The position numbers and the translations under genes were made by a program. Below are positions 35,395 through 43,463 of a stretch of DNA of 64,000 bases, one piece after another (positions within the stretch are counted from its first letter, which is position 1; the number at the start of each line of letters is the position of its first letter). The notes under the pieces were generated by a model that did not search any database, was not told the DNA's origin, and saw only the letters and a list, made by a program, of their open reading frames with translations. The DNA comes from Bacillus rhizoplanae (GTDB taxonomy: Bacteria > Bacillota > Bacilli > Bacillales > Bacillaceae_G), in assembly GCF_917563915.1 (NCBI RefSeq), contig NZ_CAKJTI010000009.1:62001-126000 (forward strand), written 5' to 3'.

Positions 35395-36921
35395 TTATAA
35401 AAGTGGCGAAATAAGTCGCATCAGTGATTCAAGCGTTCTTTTTCGAATACTTCTCTTTTTAAAGACTTCCCAGCGAAGTTCTGTAGAATCCTTAAAATCT
35501 TGTTCGAAATCATGTTTAATATCAAGGACAGTCGGAGAGTCATATAAGATAGCGATTAATTCATAATTCAGTTCAAAGCTACGAATGTCCATGTTCGCTG
35601 TTCCAATTGTTGCAATTTCATCATCAATTAATACAATTTTCGCATGCATAAATCCATCTTTATAACGATAAATAGAAACACCTGCTTCTAATAATGGAGC
35701 AAAGTAAGATTGGGAAGCTTGATCACTTATAACGCTATCACTTATGCCAGGATATAAAATACGTACATCAATTCCAGCAAGTGCACTTAAACGTAGTAAT
35801 GTTAATGTTTCTGGATCTGGAATGAAGTATGGCGTCGCAATCCAAATGGAGCGCTTTGCTGATGTCATAGCCGCTAATAAGGCATTTCGAATCGTTTTGT
35901 CATTTGCACTCGGGCCACTTGCGACAATTTGGACAGCGCCGCCTGTATCAACTGTCCATCTCGGAAAATACTCTTTATTCATGAAAGGTTCCCAAGAATA
36001 GTTATTTAATCCACTACATGCGTATAACCAATCTTCTAGAAAGATAGCTTGTAGTTTGTATAATGCTTTCCCTTCAAGTTTTAAATGACTATCTCGCCAA
36101 ATTGGAAATTTCTTAGAACGACCAAGATATTCATCTCCAACATTCAATCCGCCTGTAAATCCAATTTTTCCGTCAATAATAATGATTTTACGATGATTAC
36201 GATAGTTAACGGTTTCTATTAGCCATGGAGAAAGAGCAGGATCAAATTCTACTACTTCAATTCCTACGTCCTTCATCGGTTGCAAAAAGGTGCTTCGCAA
36301 CGTATAACTTCCAAGTCCATCAAATAAAAAGCGGACAGTTACACCAGCTTTTGCTTTTTCAATTAAAGCATCACGGAGCTTTGTTCCAATTTCATCAGGT
36401 CGATAAATGTAATATTGAATATGAATGTGATGTTTTGCCTCTTGAATAGAGGAGAAAATTTCTGTAAAAGTTTCCTCTCCGTTTGTTAGTAATTTCGTTG
36501 CAGTTTCATTAGCAATAGGCCCTCCGCCAAACTTGTGAACGACAGTAGCCAAATGGGCAGAGCGTTCATCTAGAGATGGTGGTATTTCTTGTTCCAATCG
36601 TCTTCCTTCTAAAATTTCACGGAACAACTTTCTTTGCTCTTCAGCACGGTGTAAATGTTTATTTCGGCGCCATCTGCTGCGGCCAAATAGTACATAAAAG
36701 AATACGCCAATAACAGGAAGAACTGCTAATACCCAAAACCAAGCTAGCGTACTTTGGGGGGAGCGATTTTCAATAAAGATGATGAAAGCAATGCCAATAG
36801 CTGTAATAAGAAATAGCGATCCAACAAAGGTATTCAATGTAATGGGAGAATTGTTTAGCACTTTTAGTACAAGGACTGTAATTGCACTAACGAATAATAA
36901 TTGCAGAACACGATTTTTCAT
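35395..36921 (-). CDS. cls: Cardiolipin synthase (PLD superfamily)
   Basis: A 508-residue membrane enzyme that condenses two phosphatidylglycerols into cardiolipin. Two N-terminal helices (about 8-55) are followed by two phospholipase D domains with HKD motifs: NYRNHRKIIIIDGKIGFTGG (His243, Lys245, Asp250) and FMHAKIVLIDDEIATIGTANMD near residues 420-440. ATG 36921 is preferred: AAAGGTG precedes it by ten bases, while the alternative GTG at 36936 overlaps that ribosome site and would add MTFIP. Single gene. Confidence 0.92.
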   Translation of the reverse strand: MKNRVLQLLFVSAITVLVLKVLNNSPITLNTFVGSLFLITAIGIAFIIFIENRSPQSTLAWFWVLAVLPVIGVFFYVLFGRSRWRRNKHLHRAEEQRKLFREILEGRRLEQEIPPSLDERSAHLATVVHKFGGGPIANETATKLLTNGEETFTEIFSSIQEAKHHIHIQYYIYRPDEIGTKLRDALIEKAKAGVTVRFLFDGLGSYTLRSTFLQPMKDVGIEVVEFDPALSPWLIETVNYRNHRKIIIIDGKIGFTGGLNVGDEYLGRSKKFPIWRDSHLKLEGKALYKLQAIFLEDWLYACSGLNNYSWEPFMNKEYFPRWTVDTGGAVQIVASGPSANDKTIRNALLAAMTSAKRSIWIATPYFIPDPETLTLLRLSALAGIDVRILYPGISDSVISDQASQSYFAPLLEAGVSIYRYKDGFMHAKIVLIDDEIATIGTANMDIRSFELNYELIAILYDSPTVLDIKHDFEQDFKDSTELRWEVFKKRSIRKRTLESLMRLISPLL

Positions 36922-37079
36922 TGGTATGAATGTCACCTTTTTCCGATTAATTATATCCTTATTATAAGATATTTTATATTTACTAAACTAACATGAAATA
37001 TTATAGCTCACGCTTCTTAAGTTTGTCCTGCATATATTTTAATTATCGGAACTTTTTACTTTAAAAAGGAGGGAATTTG

Positions 37080-37285
37080 ATGAATGATGTAAGTCTTCCG
37101 CATGGTGGTGGCTTTGGGCATGGAGATTTTGTCATAAGAAATCTAGTAAACTTGGACATATTGATACTATCAGTTAAAAAAAGAACGTGTATCAATATGG
37201 AAAAAACCACAGAATTCAAGTAGAAGCATTAATAAGCCATATTTCAGTCAACAACTCCTCAATTAAGCCTGTGATTCCTGAATAA
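37080..37285 (+). pseudogene. Small degenerate gene of unknown function
   Basis: ATG 37080 after AAAAGGAGGG opens MNDVSLPHGGGFGHGDF and runs to TAG 37221 (47 residues), a possible short protein. A shifted frame continues more convincingly from about 37121: HKKSSKLGHIDTIS, one in-frame stop, then NVYQYGKNHRIQVEALISHI, ending PVIPE and TAA 37283. The likeliest reading is a ~67-residue gene broken by one frameshift and one stop. The strong ribosome site and a following terminator support former coding. Confidence 0.5.
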
Positions 37286-37302
37286 GGACATTCATCGTCC
37301 AA

Positions 37303-37347
37303 TAAAAAAGAGATGGTCTCATAAAAACAAATGAGACCGTTTCTTTT
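37303..37347 (+). terminator. Terminator after the degenerate small gene
   Basis: AAAAAGAgatGGTCTCAT pairs with ATGAGACCgTTTCTTTTT. The minus-strand EEP gene ends nearby and may share it. Confidence 0.75.
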
Positions 37348-37381
37348 TCACATCAGGATCTGCAGCTTAAATTGATAAAAA

Positions 37382-38245
37382 TCAGTCTTTCTTAATGAAG
37401 ATATCCGATATAATCGGTCTATGATCTGACGCTAAAGTGTCGAGTGTGCGGGAAGATTGAATTTTAACGCCAGAAGTTGTTAATATATAGTCGATTTTTC
37501 TGTCAGGCTGTTTTGCTGGGAAGGTATAACCAATGCCATCACGCTCTTCTTTCCAAGAATCCTGATATGCTTCAAGTAAAGGTTGTAACTCTGGAGCTGT
37601 TGGTACTGCATTCATATCACCAAATAAGATTTTTTCCCTATGGCTTTCGGACATAACATTTAACATATCGTGAACTTGCATGTTCCGTACGGTTGGATCT
37701 GTCCGGTAATCCAAGTGAGTAGCGTATACATTCAATTTTATTCCTTTTACATTAATCAGCGTTTCTGCAAATCCAGGAGATAATTCGGGTTTTGGGTTTG
37801 GCACTTGTGTAGAAAGTCTAGTTATTTCACGATTTTCAGCTTTAAGAATGGGATATTTACTTAAAATCGCCACACCAAACTGACGGTTAGGCTGTCCTGC
37901 TTGTAATGGTGAAAGATTATAAATAGGGGCAAAGAAATAGTACATATTAAGTGATTGTGCAATCTTTGCTATTTCATTGTCAAAATTGCTGCGATCTCCC
38001 CAATGTACATCCACTTCCTGCAGACCAATAATATCTGCTCCTGAATCCTTTATAACATTGGTAATAGATTCAATGTCATATTGATTGTAGAAGTTGTTAC
38101 CATAATGGATGTTGTAACTCATGACACGTAAGTGCACGCCTTTTTCCTGTTGTTCATTGCGGTCTTGGGCGAATGAGGGCGACTGGAAGTATGAAAAAAC
38201 TAACAAAAATACAGCAATCATCATACAGACTTTTTTCAACATCAT
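37382..38245 (-). CDS. Secreted endonuclease/exonuclease/phosphatase-family enzyme
   Basis: A 287-residue protein with signal peptide MMLKKVCMMIAVFLLVFSYF... cut near SPSFAQ (about 26). The EEP (DNase I-like) fold is complete: MSYNIHYG, IIGLQEVD (metal Glu), NVYATHLDY, LFGDMNAVP (Asp and Asn), GIGYTFPAKQPDRKIDYIL and TLASDHRPII (catalytic Asp-His). Members cleave phosphodiesters of DNA, sphingomyelin or phosphoinositides. Length and sequence differ from B. cereus sphingomyelinase, so nuclease or another phosphodiesterase is possible. Start ATG 38245 follows AGGGGG. Confidence 0.82.
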   Translation of the reverse strand: MMLKKVCMMIAVFLLVFSYFQSPSFAQDRNEQQEKGVHLRVMSYNIHYGNNFYNQYDIESITNVIKDSGADIIGLQEVDVHWGDRSNFDNEIAKIAQSLNMYYFFAPIYNLSPLQAGQPNRQFGVAILSKYPILKAENREITRLSTQVPNPKPELSPGFAETLINVKGIKLNVYATHLDYRTDPTVRNMQVHDMLNVMSESHREKILFGDMNAVPTAPELQPLLEAYQDSWKEERDGIGYTFPAKQPDRKIDYILTTSGVKIQSSRTLDTLASDHRPIISDIFIKKD

Positions 38246-38403
38246 TTTTTCCCCCTATAGTTAAATCTTCTCTATCATTTCACTTATGAATTTTAAGAGA
38301 AAATACAATATTCCGTCTATATTTTTTTTATAACTTAATAAAACATTTACATTTCATCATTTTAGGGGTTCTGGTGCGAAAATAACCTGAAGCTGAAAAA
38401 GAC

Positions 38404-38430
38404 AAAAGGATTCTCCAGCGGAATCCTTTT
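38404..38430 (-). terminator. Terminator after the YukJ-like gene
   Basis: AAAAGGATTC (38404-38413) pairs with GAATCCTTTT (38421-38430). Confidence 0.7.
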
Positions 38431-38471
38431 TATGTTAAAGTTTTTTTGTACGACATCCTGAGACAGATAAT

Positions 38472-39230
38472 TTAATTACAATTTCCTTCTTGATTGATCT
38501 CCCAACATTGAGTTTGAAATCGAGTAAAAACAGCTACCCAACGATTATCTTCTTTAAAATACGCGAGAAGTGCACCATCTTGAAAAATGCCATTATCGTC
38601 AATCCATTTTTGTTTCCCTGTATTCCCTTGATTCATATGAATATCATGAAATCCCTCTAATCCGTTGCTTTCCATTAGTTTCAATTTTTTATCCCTGCTA
38701 GCTCCTCTTGGTGATTGTCGTGGGTATGCATCACCGAATATATAAATGTCCGCATTCTTTTCTTTGATTCCCATAAGAAATTCGTATATATCATCATTTA
38801 AATTCTCCCTGGCTGAGGTTGTAGGAATCTCTTTAAATAAACTTTTTATATTGTTTAAATCAAATAGCCCCATTCTATAATAATCTAAGGCAATACCGGA
38901 TTGTTTTCGTTGGTCAGCATCAAAATCAAATTGATGATAACTATAATTTAATTTATTAAGCTTATTTGTTATTTCGTGTTTAAAGTCCTTATTAATATAA
39001 CAAAGTAAATTAGGATTTGTGTTTTTAGCCTCCGAACGGACATTAACTACTATTCGTACTTCTTGATTAGATACATTATTTAGAACAGAAAAATGAAAGT
39101 GCGGAGTTTTATCAAATTCGCATACTGTTCCGTCTTCTAAGGTTTGTCCACCGGGTTCGGCAGTTTCACACATGATTTCTTTTATAGTATTTCCATGTGC
39201 TTTCAACAAAGCATAGATATCAATTGGCAT
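38472..39230 (-). CDS. YukJ-like DUF2278 family protein
   Basis: A 252-residue soluble protein. DUF2278 hallmarks are visible: VRIVVNVRSEA, LDYYRMGLFD, NDDIYEFL, ADIYIFGDAYPRQ, and GFHDIHMNQGN followed by DNGIFQDGALLAYF and WVAVFTRFQTQCW. The family is widespread in Bacillus (YukJ) but has no established activity; conserved His/Asp/Gln residues hint at an enzyme. It differs from typical members by an N-terminal insert (MCETAEPGGQTLEDGTVCEFDKTPHFHFSV) with two cysteines. Start ATG at 39230 follows AAAAGGAGGA. Confidence 0.72.
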   Translation of the reverse strand: MPIDIYALLKAHGNTIKEIMCETAEPGGQTLEDGTVCEFDKTPHFHFSVLNNVSNQEVRIVVNVRSEAKNTNPNLLCYINKDFKHEITNKLNKLNYSYHQFDFDADQRKQSGIALDYYRMGLFDLNNIKSLFKEIPTTSARENLNDDIYEFLMGIKEKNADIYIFGDAYPRQSPRGASRDKKLKLMESNGLEGFHDIHMNQGNTGKQKWIDDNGIFQDGALLAYFKEDNRWVAVFTRFQTQCWEINQEGNCN

Positions 39231-39588
39231 ACGACTGTCCTCCTTTTAAAGTCTGCAGTGTCATTATGCGATAACTGTAAAAACTTTATACAAATAGAAA
39301 ACAGTGACAAGGGTTCTGGCGCAAACCTTGCATACTGTCAAAAAATATACAAAAATACGAATGCAGTTAAAAAAGTTTAGTTTATTATGACGGAGGCGTA
39401 TCCCGCATCTCCGCTTCGTAGCTTGGATTTGAAAAAATTCACAATTGTACTTAATACGAGTTGGAGTATGCTTGTTGTATTCAGGCAGTATGAATTTTAT
39501 GATAAGATATCTATACAAAATTTCATTAATTTAATATTTTTATAATGAGATTTTGGATATTAAATATGATAGGAAAAGGGGGAAGTGA
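39231..39588. other. Gap between the YukJ-like gene and the XrtG cluster
   Basis: About 350 bases with no ORF I can support. The last 60 bases are very AT-rich, with TATAAT near 39540 and AAAAGGGGGAAG at 39574, suggesting the original promoter and ribosome site of the broken GtrA-like gene. Confidence 0.45.
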
Positions 39589-40095
39589 CTGTTAAATAGG
39601 CTGTATAATCGCAAAATCGCTAAGTATTTATTGGTAATTGATTTTTCAGTATCAATGCTGTGTTATTATATATTTCGTCATTCCTCTCTTGTTTCCTCAA
39701 ATATTGGTGTTATGAGTAGTGCTGTGCTTCATTATGTATTATGTACTCGTTATGTGTTTTCAATTAAGACAAATTCATATATCGTTTTTGTGTACCTATT
39801 AACTTTTATCCCGCATTAACGGGCAGTAAGACCCCCACCTCAAGATTTAGAGAGAAGCGAGGAAGATAGGTGGGGGACAACTGCCCGTAAAAGCCCGATT
39901 GGTTCAACTAACCATCAGTGAGGGATGAAAAAACCCCCACTGATGGAAGTTTCACTTTATGGATTTTATATGATATTTTAAATATTTCGTTTCAGTATTT
40001 TAAAGTAATTTCAGTAGGAGAAATTTTTTTCTTAATTATGCAGTTCGTAATGTATTATTTACGAATGCTGAAAAATGGTTAGAGGAGAAATTGCA
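39589..40095 (+). pseudogene. GtrA-family membrane protein gene interrupted by bcr1
   Basis: Reading from 39589, LLNRLYNRKIAKYLLVIDFS then VSMLCYYIFRHSS, SSAVLHYVLCTRYVFSIK and VYLLTF fit the first half of a GtrA-like protein (K-x-x-KYLLVG.FS, ...HY.LCT.YVF). No ATG is found, only CTG after GGGGGAAG. A full bcr1 (39805-39960) enters at TTTAT. Beyond it KVISVGEIFF in one frame and FFLNYAVRNVLFTNAEK in the next resemble the C-terminal GtrA helix, so there is also a frameshift. GtrA-like proteins flip or handle polyprenyl-linked sugars, which suits the glycosyltransferases downstream. Confidence 0.6.
39805..39960 (+). repeat. bcr1 element, full length, inserted in a GtrA-like gene
   Basis: 156 bp with TTTAT at both ends (39805-39809, 39956-39960) and well-kept arms. 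Position within a broken coding frame shows it was a genuine insertion. Confidence 0.88.
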
Positions 40096-40455
40096 ATGAT
40101 TACAAAATATCGTTTACATTTTTATTTGAATGCAAGACATTATGTATCTATCAATGGAAATAAGTCTAATGTACATCCACATACGTGGGAAATTACATTG
40201 CTTATTTCACACGATAGAGCTGAAGAGTTAAATTTTACTCATATTGAAGATGTCATTGGAGGATATTTAAATGAATACCAGGGAACATGCTTAAATGATT
40301 CTCCTAGATTTTCAGGGAAAAATTGTACGATGGAGCAAATTGGGAAAATCTTTTTTACAGATTTAACAGAGAATTTAAGGAAAGAGCACGTGCCATTAGA
40401 AGAATTAACAATTAGTGAAAATCCAATGCGACAATATGTTATTCAAAGAGGATAG
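40096..40455 (+). CDS. 6-pyruvoyl-tetrahydropterin synthase-like protein of the XrtG cluster
   Basis: A 119-residue T-fold protein. ATG 40096 is chosen because AGAGGAG lies 10 bases upstream; an ATG at 40075 precedes that site. The three zinc-binding histidines of the PTPS/QueD family are present: His15 in NARHYV and His27/His29 in VHPHTWEI. The catalytic Cys normally just before the HxH segment is absent (NGNKSN), so the usual dihydroneopterin triphosphate or QueD reaction is doubtful. It heads the XrtG operon, matching the PTPS-related proteins known to travel with XrtG in Gram-positives. Confidence 0.8.
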   Translation: MITKYRLHFYLNARHYVSINGNKSNVHPHTWEITLLISHDRAEELNFTHIEDVIGGYLNEYQGTCLNDSPRFSGKNCTMEQIGKIFFTDLTENLRKEHVPLEELTISENPMRQYVIQRG

Positions 40456-40470
40456 AGAGAGGAAAGTAGT

Positions 40471-42882
40471 ATGACAATTGAACGACGAAAACGAGTTTGG
40501 CTGTTTCTTTTCCAATTTTTTTTATTAGTAGCATGCGCTTTACTTATGTCATGGTATGTGAATCGTTTCGGGCGTTATCCGTGGGGTTCGGACACTTATG
40601 GACACTTATATAAAGCAAATTTACTATATGAAGAATTTCAAAAAGGAAACTGGTATGTTAATTACAGTGCTGAATGGTATAACGGATTTCAACCATTTCG
40701 ATTTTGGGCACCTTTATCTTATTATATCTTAGCTGTATTACGAATGTTTACAACGGATATGATTGGAGCTTATCAATTATTTTTTATTTTTCTTTTTATT
40801 GTAGGGGGCCTGGGCTGGTTATTGTGGGGAGTGTATACAAAACGGCAATGGCTAGCATTTTTTATTGGTATACTATGGTTCTTTGTTCCAGAAAATCTTC
40901 GCATTTTATTTGCAGAAGGAAATGTTCCCTTTTGTACTATAACATCGATATTACCATTTTTATTTTTAATATTTTACCGTGCAGTACGTGAAAAAAGAAT
41001 TCACTTATATATAATTCTTTCTATATTAATGGCAATTATAACACTAATTCATCCGATGTTAACAGCTATGGTTGGTATTTCATTCTTTTTATTTTGTCTT
41101 ATCGATTCAATTGTAAACAAAGAGATGATTCATAAGTTTATTGTTCTAATCTATGCTGCATTAGGGATTTGTTTATCTGGATTTTGGCTATTTCCAGCAC
41201 TAAATGGCGGTATTATTGGAATGGACCGAGATGCTAATTTAGAAGTAATGGCACTACACTCTTATCCATTAACTGTTTCGTTACATCCATTTTTACGTTT
41301 TAATGATATCGAAATCTATTATTTTGGATGTTCATTTGCTTTGCTTGCTTTATTTGGTTTACTCTTTGGATCCAAAAAACAGGTGACAGGATTTTCGGTT
41401 GCATTATTAATTATGATAGGCACAACAAAACTAGCTCTACCACTCTTACAGAATATGCCTCTTGTTCAAGTGTTATGGATGCGCCGCTTTACTGCAATGG
41501 CCATGGTGATGATCTTATTTTCTTTTTTATTATGGAAAAATCTTCGTAAGTCTCTTATGTGGATGTTTATTTTGTTGTTAGCTGTTGATTCAGGTGCTTC
41601 TTTTTATACAGTTGGATTTAACCGAGAGTTTCCGAAAGGACAAGCTGAAGATTTAGATGTGGCGATTTCGGCAGCATCTCAGCGTATAGCGATGTTAGAT
41701 AACTCCGAATATGGTTCTTTTCCAAGTTACTATTTATCCTATCATGGAAAACAAAATAAGGTAAAAGATCAAGTGTATGGATGGGCATGGCAAGGCGCAA
41801 CAACGGCACAAAATTTAGTACAAATTAATACAGCATTAGAACATGAATATTATGATATTTTATTTGATCGTACTCTAGAAACAGGAGCGGATACATTCGT
41901 ATTGAAGAAGAATTTTGTTAAGCACCCAGAGGAAATGAAGGAATCGGCCAAACAAGTAGGATATGAATTAATAAAGGAGACCCCTAGTAACTATATTTAT
42001 AAATATCCTATTGAGGGGAACTTTGGAACGAAAGTGCAATATGATGGGATTGCAATTGGAAAATATGCGCCCAATATTACTTATATGTTCCCGCAATTGT
42101 TAATAGGGGACAAAATGAAAATCGATGACTACACTTTTAGCGAGTTGAAAAATTATAAAGTTGTTTACATTTCAGGATTAGCTTATAAAGATAAAAAAGT
42201 AGCGGAACAGTTAGTAAAAAAATTAGCTGATTATAATATTAGAGTGGTAATTGACACAGCTGGAATGACAGAGTCATTTCTGAATGTAAATGTGCAACCA
42301 ATTTCGCTGCAAGGTGAGTATGGTGAATTATATTATAAAGATAAAAAAATAGAAACAAAACCGTTTCCTAAAAAATCAAGTGATTGGAGAACGAATGTTA
42401 TTAGTAATACAAATCATTCAGAGTCAGAGTTATATGTTAATAAACAGATTTTGAATTATATTTCTACAAGCAAGAATGACAATTTAATTTTTATGTCATT
42501 AAATATTCCTTATTATACGTTTTTAACGAAAAATGAAGATACATTGAAAGTTCTTGAGGATATTTTGCAATTAAAGGCTTACACATTACCAAAAAGAGAA
42601 GTTGTACCAGTAAGTTTAAAACGGAATCATAATGAAGTAATTGTTGATAGTGAACAAGTAAATGTACTTGTACCTGTTGCAGCAATTGATGCTTTCCAAA
42701 CAATAGAAGGTAAATATGAAAAAATGAATCAATTTATGAACGTGAAGACGAAACATGTGGAAGTACATGTTGGGTACCCATATATGATACAAGGTGTTGT
42801 TTTATCAGTGAGTGCTTTATGTATAATTTGTAGTTTATCGTATGGAATTTATAGAAGACAAAGAAGGGAGGGAGAAGCATGA
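40471..42882 (+). CDS. Large polytopic membrane protein, PTPS-related/GT-C-like
   Basis: An 803-residue protein with about 11 N-terminal membrane helices, a large extracellular region (about 390-770) and one C-terminal helix (HVGYPYMIQGVVLSVSALCIICSLSYGIY). Residues 36-46 (PWGSDTYGHLY) form an acidic loop after the first helix, as in GT-C glycosyltransferases that use polyprenyl-phosphate sugars. The family is annotated as '6-pyruvoyl-tetrahydropterin synthase related' because of its gene neighbour, not its chemistry. Its ATG 40471 follows AGAGGAAAG; the stop overlaps the xrtG start (ATGA). Confidence 0.78.
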   Translation: MTIERRKRVWLFLFQFFLLVACALLMSWYVNRFGRYPWGSDTYGHLYKANLLYEEFQKGNWYVNYSAEWYNGFQPFRFWAPLSYYILAVLRMFTTDMIGAYQLFFIFLFIVGGLGWLLWGVYTKRQWLAFFIGILWFFVPENLRILFAEGNVPFCTITSILPFLFLIFYRAVREKRIHLYIILSILMAIITLIHPMLTAMVGISFFLFCLIDSIVNKEMIHKFIVLIYAALGICLSGFWLFPALNGGIIGMDRDANLEVMALHSYPLTVSLHPFLRFNDIEIYYFGCSFALLALFGLLFGSKKQVTGFSVALLIMIGTTKLALPLLQNMPLVQVLWMRRFTAMAMVMILFSFLLWKNLRKSLMWMFILLLAVDSGASFYTVGFNREFPKGQAEDLDVAISAASQRIAMLDNSEYGSFPSYYLSYHGKQNKVKDQVYGWAWQGATTAQNLVQINTALEHEYYDILFDRTLETGADTFVLKKNFVKHPEEMKESAKQVGYELIKETPSNYIYKYPIEGNFGTKVQYDGIAIGKYAPNITYMFPQLLIGDKMKIDDYTFSELKNYKVVYISGLAYKDKKVAEQLVKKLADYNIRVVIDTAGMTESFLNVNVQPISLQGEYGELYYKDKKIETKPFPKKSSDWRTNVISNTNHSESELYVNKQILNYISTSKNDNLIFMSLNIPYYTFLTKNEDTLKVLEDILQLKAYTLPKREVVPVSLKRNHNEVIVDSEQVNVLVPVAAIDAFQTIEGKYEKMNQFMNVKTKHVEVHVGYPYMIQGVVLSVSALCIICSLSYGIYRRQRREGEA

Positions 42883-43463
42883 GTTCTATTATAACTGGTA
42901 TTTTATTAATTGCACTTTGTACTTTCGGTTATATGATGATGCAACGTATTGGATTACGTTTTTTTGCTTTTGTAGTAGGAAGCGTAGGTTTTTTTACAAT
43001 TTGTATGATGTACTTTCTACCTTATATTGAGAAATACGCAAACTTTATGAATTCTTATGTGTTAGAGTGGATTTCGAATGTATTTCCAGTATTTGATGTG
43101 CATAGTGAACTTGCATTAATAACAATTGAAACAGGAAAAGATATTGTAACCATGGTATTGAATTATGAATGCTCTGGTGGTATTGAGTTACTTGTGTTTC
43201 TTTCTCTAGTGCTTTTCTTCCCGTTTGGAAATATAAAAACAAAGGTATTATCAACTCTTTTTGGTTTATCATTTCTATTTGTAGCAAATATTTTGCGGTT
43301 GTTATTCATTATTGTTATGACAAAGATATTTGGAGCAGAAGCATACAAGCTTGTTCATATGGTATTTGCTCGTATTCTTTTTTTTGGTTTAACAGTATAT
43401 CTTTATTATGTATTATTTACACTTGTTCAAATCAGATATCAGAAAGTGGGTGAATTAAAGTGA
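42879..43463 (+). CDS. xrtG: Exosortase family protein XrtG
   Basis: A 194-residue membrane peptidase/transpeptidase with about six helices. The exosortase catalytic residues are in order: Cys98 in NYECSGGIELLVF, Arg140 in ANILRLLFI, His160 in KLVHMVFARILFFG. Exosortases cut C-terminal sorting signals and transfer the protein, usually to a lipid or glycan. ATG 42879 overlaps the previous stop, and its own stop overlaps the next start, so the three proteins are translationally coupled. The likely substrate is the product of the 44855 gene, which ends in a short TM-plus-basic tail. Confidence 0.88.
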   Translation: MSSIITGILLIALCTFGYMMMQRIGLRFFAFVVGSVGFFTICMMYFLPYIEKYANFMNSYVLEWISNVFPVFDVHSELALITIETGKDIVTMVLNYECSGGIELLVFLSLVLFFPFGNIKTKVLSTLFGLSFLFVANILRLLFIIVMTKIFGAEAYKLVHMVFARILFFGLTVYLYYVLFTLVQIRYQKVGELK

